DNA from: Bacteroidota bacterium
Lineage (GTDB): Bacteria; Bacteroidota; Ignavibacteria; Ignavibacteriales; Melioribacteraceae
DNA length: 7,887 nucleotides
Assembly (NCBI GenBank): GCA_023453125.1
Contig: JAEXUB010000216.1
Coordinates: forward strand, 1-7,887
Reading direction: 5' to 3'
Every line of letters starts with the position of its first letter. Position 1 is the stretch's first letter. Both the position numbers and the translations under genes were made by a program. This document shows, in pieces, positions 5,112 to 7,887 of the stretch. A model generated the notes under the pieces. It was not told the DNA's origin. It ran no database searches and worked only from the letters and a program-made list of their open reading frames with translations.

Positions 5112-7004
5112 TTACTGCTGCTGTTCTTTGGGAAGGTCCTTAAATCTCTTTCTCGGACCTTTAAAAGTGTTAGCCGCATAATCCATATGAAAATGGAATC
5201 GGGGGAATTTGCGGGGCATTCTCATAAGCTTGAAAATCATCAGACCAATTGAAATTCTGTCAATCCAGGATGAAAGAGGCCATCCGAAGTGGAGATGGAT
5301 TTCTTTCTCCGGCTCAATTTCATAATTAATCATTTCAAGCAGCCCGTGTATCATATCTATAAGGCTCACCCTGCTCTGCAGAGATAGCCAGTAATGGTTG
5401 GCCACTATAGACGCAGGCTCTTCGAGACGCGGCGTATAGAAACTTACATATATGGAATTGATATCGTCTTTTGCTTTTTCGGTTTCGCGCGGGCGGCGGA
5501 AATAGATGTCAACATGATTGGATGTTGATTCTGCAATGGCAAAAATAATCTGCATGGGGGAATGGGTGAGCTCCCTTCTCTTTTTTTCCGGCGAGCGTTT
5601 CTTGTATATGCTCAATCCCAATAAAAGCACTATAAAAGTTACAACTGCCCATAGCATTGTGCCGTACTGGCGTTCATAAATAATGTATACAAAAATGCTT
5701 AAAAGAAGTATAAAGAGAATTAGCGTTCCAACCCTGGAAGTGTGGTATGTTATTTCCTTTGTTCCCTTTGAATAGCGGTACTTTAAAAGAGAGAATGTGT
5801 TTATGCAGAAGCTTGCTACAAGTCCAACCGCATACATTTCTGCAAGAATAGCCTGGCTTCCGCTTGTCAGGACCAGAATGAAAGAATAAAACACAGCGTT
5901 TATTAAATGAATTTTGTATAAAGATTGTCTTTTATTGAGTGCGATAAGCCAATCGTAGTTATATTTCTCTGCAAATTTTTCAATCAGTTCTGCAGAAGCA
6001 ACCATAGCGGTATTAACGGCCATAATAAGAGTGATGGCAGCCATTGCGCTTACAAGTTTTCCGAAGAATTCTCCGTTAACAGTTTTAGCGAATACCGGAA
6101 TTAGGGTCGTTTCAATTCCCTCTGCGTTCAAGTTCACATTAGATGAAAGAGCAAGCATTGCTATAAGTGGAGTAACAATACCGACAGTCAAAGCGAGGAA
6201 GAGATATGCTTTTCTAATTTCTTTCCAGCTTTTAACAAGGCTTGCGGTCTGAAGCACCGATTCGATTCCGGAATAGGCGAGAATACAGCTTCCTATGCCA
6301 ACTATAACAAGGGGATAAGTCTTAAAGAAATTCCCCGAAGACAGGTCGTATGTAAAATCGGAAAAACTGCTGCTTAACCGTGATGCCGACGCGGAATCGA
6401 ACTGATAGATGCCGCCGAGGACAAGATTAAGAAGCACAAATGCGGCAAAAATAAAAATCCCGAATGTGAATTTTGCGTTCTCCTTTATTCCCAAAATATT
6501 CAGGAACGTAATAAACCAAACCACTATAAACATCAGTCCGTATTTTATAGCGCCGCTCATTGCAAAGAAGGTGGTACCGTTTTCAACGGCGCTCACGGTA
6601 GAAATAGCGGCTGTAAGAACGTAGGTAACCAGAATAGAAGAAACCGCAATAAAGGAGGCCGAAGGGCCGAGCACCAGGTCTGAGAATGAATAAACGCCCC
6701 CTCCTTTTAATCCGTTAGCCTCAAGGATTTCGGCAATCTCAACCATACGGGTGGTAAGAAACCGGATTAGGATTGAGGTAACTGTGATGTATATAGCTGC
6801 TTTGGGACCGATAAAGCGGAATGCCTCATAAGGAGCATAATAGATAGAAGTAAGTTCGTCCATAAGGGTTATAATGCCGATAGCCAGCCAGGTTAGCCAC
6901 CATTTACCCCCTTTAAAGTAGGAAAGAAAATCCTTCTTTCTCATTATAAATATGAACAACGCGGCAAGGCCGACATTAAAAACAACACTAATGAATGTGT
7001 TCAT
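5112..7004 (-). CDS. APC-type amino acid permease with soluble C-terminal domain
   Basis: A 630-residue inner-membrane transporter. There is an N-terminal hydrophobic segment (4-21), then a bundle with segments near 36-60, 66-86, 110-135, 150-172, 177-200, 231-250, 265-290, 312-335, 363-405, 427-445 and 450-468. The pattern and motifs, such as the first-helix TLMDELTSIYYAP and the GSCILAYSGIESVL helix, place it in the amino acid/polyamine/organocation superfamily; substrate is not readable. Residues about 475-630 are a soluble, probably cytoplasmic domain, with SPMQIIFAIAE, FYTPRLEEP, HYWLS and the block HFGWPLSSWIDRISIG. I cannot match it to a named domain, and it does not look like a universal stress protein domain. 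The ATG is preceded by AAGG at 7017-7020, 12 nt away. The gene is 23 bp downstream of a close paralogue in the same direction, so co-transcription is likely, ending at the bidirectional terminator. Confidence 0.88.
   Translation of the reverse strand: MNTFISVVFNVGLAALFIFIMRKKDFLSYFKGGKWWLTWLAIGIITLMDELTSIYYAPYEAFRFIGPKAAIYITVTSILIRFLTTRMVEIAEILEANGLKGGGVYSFSDLVLGPSASFIAVSSILVTYVLTAAISTVSAVENGTTFFAMSGAIKYGLMFIVVWFITFLNILGIKENAKFTFGIFIFAAFVLLNLVLGGIYQFDSASASRLSSSFSDFTYDLSSGNFFKTYPLVIVGIGSCILAYSGIESVLQTASLVKSWKEIRKAYLFLALTVGIVTPLIAMLALSSNVNLNAEGIETTLIPVFAKTVNGEFFGKLVSAMAAITLIMAVNTAMVASAELIEKFAEKYNYDWLIALNKRQSLYKIHLINAVFYSFILVLTSGSQAILAEMYAVGLVASFCINTFSLLKYRYSKGTKEITYHTSRVGTLILFILLLSIFVYIIYERQYGTMLWAVVTFIVLLLGLSIYKKRSPEKKRRELTHSPMQIIFAIAESTSNHVDIYFRRPRETEKAKDDINSIYVSFYTPRLEEPASIVANHYWLSLQSRVSLIDMIHGLLEMINYEIEPEKEIHLHFGWPLSSWIDRISIGLMIFKLMRMPRKFPRFHFHMDYAANTFKGPRKRFKDLPKEQQQ
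5758..5816. repeat. Conserved DNA block shared by the two permease genes (copy 1)
   Basis: This segment matches 7641-7699 at a constant offset of 1883 bp. It includes an identical 23-bp stretch (5758-5780 and 7641-7663) and an identical 14-bp stretch ATGCAGAAGCTTGC (5803-5816 and 7686-7699). It encodes the shared protein segment ending FCINTFSLLKYRYSKGTK. It is the remnant of gene duplication, not a mobile repeat, but is long enough in places to support recombination between the genes. Confidence 0.75.
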
Positions 7005-7027
7005 TTCAGTATTTTACCTTGTTATTG

Positions 7028-7887
7028 TTAAACTGCAGCCGGAGCTGTTTTTTTATTGTAATATTCTATCACAAAATCGAACATCGGAAAGCGCTTCGGC
7101 AGGCGCATTAATTTAAAAATCATAAATCCGATTGAAATCCTGTCTATCCACGAAGATGAAGGCCATCCGAAATGGAGAACTATTTTTTTGTCCGGCTCAA
7201 CTTCGTACTGAAGAGTCTGAAGAAGACCGTATATCATATCAAATAATCCCATTCGTTTCTGGATTGAAAGCCAGTAATGATTTGGTATTGTCGCCTCCGG
7301 TTCTTCAAGTCGCGGAGTGTAAAAACTCACATATACGGAGTCTTCTCCAACTTTATGAAAATCTTTTTCGGAAGGGCGTCTGAAATATAAATGAACTTTT
7401 TCCGAATTGGTTTCCGCGATTGCGAAAATAACATCCATAGGAGAATGAGTGAGTTTTCTTCTCGGAATTTCCGGAGCCCGTTTCCGGTATATTATTAGTC
7501 CCCCTATTAGCACAATAATAGTAACAATAAGCCAGAGAACAGCGCCTTCAAATTTGTGGGTAAAAATAAATATGAATGTGCTTAAAAGAATAACAAATAA
7601 AATTGCAGTTCCTATTCTTGAGGTGTGGTAGGTAATTTCTTTTGTTCCCTTTGAATAGCGGTATTTTAACAGGGAGAAGGTATTGATGCAGAAGCTTGCC
7701 ACAAGCCCTACCGCGTACATATGTGCCAGTGTTCTCTGCTCTCCGCCGGTTATTACTAGAATAAAGGAATAAAAAGCGGCATTCATTATATGGATTTTAT
7801 ACAGGGACTGGCGCTTGTTTAACTTAATAAGTCCCAGGTAATTATATTTTTCCGCAATTTTTTCAATAAGTTCGGCGCTTGCAACCA
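7028..7887 (-). CDS. Second APC-type permease, paralogue of its neighbour (5' end outside window)
   Basis: The stop codon is at 7028-7030, and the frame stays open to the right edge: 285 full codons plus two bases of what is probably an internal Met codon. The ATG at 7784-7786 is internal, not a start, because the upstream codons encode VASAELIEKIAEKYNY...LNKRQSLYKIHI, matching residues from about 336 of the neighbouring permease nearly residue for residue. Visible are the last membrane segments and the whole C-terminal soluble domain, again with SPMDVIFAIAE, FYTPRLEEP, HYWLS and HFGWPSSSWIDRISIG. The two proteins differ most in the last two membrane segments, the linker around 495-510 and the extreme C-terminus (this one ends KKTAPAAV). 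It is the upstream gene of a likely two-gene operon; its promoter is outside the window. Amino-acid or related substrate inferred from family. Confidence 0.88.
   Translation of the reverse strand, partial: VASAELIEKIAEKYNYLGLIKLNKRQSLYKIHIMNAAFYSFILVITGGEQRTLAHMYAVGLVASFCINTFSLLKYRYSKGTKEITYHTSRIGTAILFVILLSTFIFIFTHKFEGAVLWLIVTIIVLIGGLIIYRKRAPEIPRRKLTHSPMDVIFAIAETNSEKVHLYFRRPSEKDFHKVGEDSVYVSFYTPRLEEPEATIPNHYWLSIQKRMGLFDMIYGLLQTLQYEVEPDKKIVLHFGWPSSSWIDRISIGFMIFKLMRLPKRFPMFDFVIEYYNKKTAPAAV
7641..7699. repeat. Conserved DNA block shared by the two permease genes (copy 2)
   Basis: Counterpart of 5758-5816, with the same two identical cores (7641-7663 and 7686-7699). It lies in the segment coding the late membrane helix and cytoplasmic loop of the incomplete permease. 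The two copies are in direct orientation. Confidence 0.75.

Noticed and set aside
6031..6624. Plus-strand open frames antisense to the permease, at 6031-6252 and 6409-6624
   Set aside because: They mirror the membrane-helix codons of the permease on the other strand and have no ribosome site or family likeness.
7132..7383. 83-codon plus-strand frame opposite the second permease
   Set aside because: It is antisense to the well-conserved C-terminal permease domain and has no independent support.

Overview
The window looks like ordinary chromosome from a free-living bacterium of the Bacteroidota/Chlorobiota group. My best guess is an Ignavibacteria-like lineage. The reasons are a moderately AT-rich composition, a short Allochromatium/Chlorobium-style 2[4Fe-4S] ferredoxin, secreted proteins with short Sec signal peptides, and tightly packed genes in frequently changing orientation. 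This placement is inference from style and protein families, not from a marker gene. No RNA gene, insertion sequence, phage gene, CRISPR array or integration site was seen.

Layout, left to right. Bases 1-50 may hold the last codons of a plus-strand membrane protein. Bases 70-1524 (minus) encode an exported TPR-type protein. A 228-bp AT-rich divergent spacer follows, leading to a 99-residue ferredoxin (1753-2052, plus) with a strong intrinsic terminator. A small exported protein of unknown function (2190-2630, plus) converges, with a 3-bp gap, on a divergent TrmA/RlmD-type RNA m5U methyltransferase homologue (minus, about 2634-3944). Only about 20 bp separates its likely start from the TTG start of a radical SAM/SPASM protein (3965-5068, plus). 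A bidirectional terminator then separates that gene from two tandem, closely related APC-type amino-acid permease genes on the minus strand: 5112-7004 complete, and 7028 to beyond the right edge incomplete.

How they work together. The only clear co-transcribed unit is the permease pair: the gene at 7028-7887+ is upstream, the gene at 5112-7004 follows after 23 bp, and the bidirectional hairpin ends the transcript. Both permeases carry the same roughly 150-residue soluble C-terminal domain, the least explained element in the window. The ferredoxin appears to be a single-gene transcription unit. The radical SAM protein needs an electron donor and a ferredoxin lies nearby, but they are in separate units, so a functional link is speculation. 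I did not find a convincing multi-gene novel system; the points worth following are single-protein peculiarities and the permease duplication.
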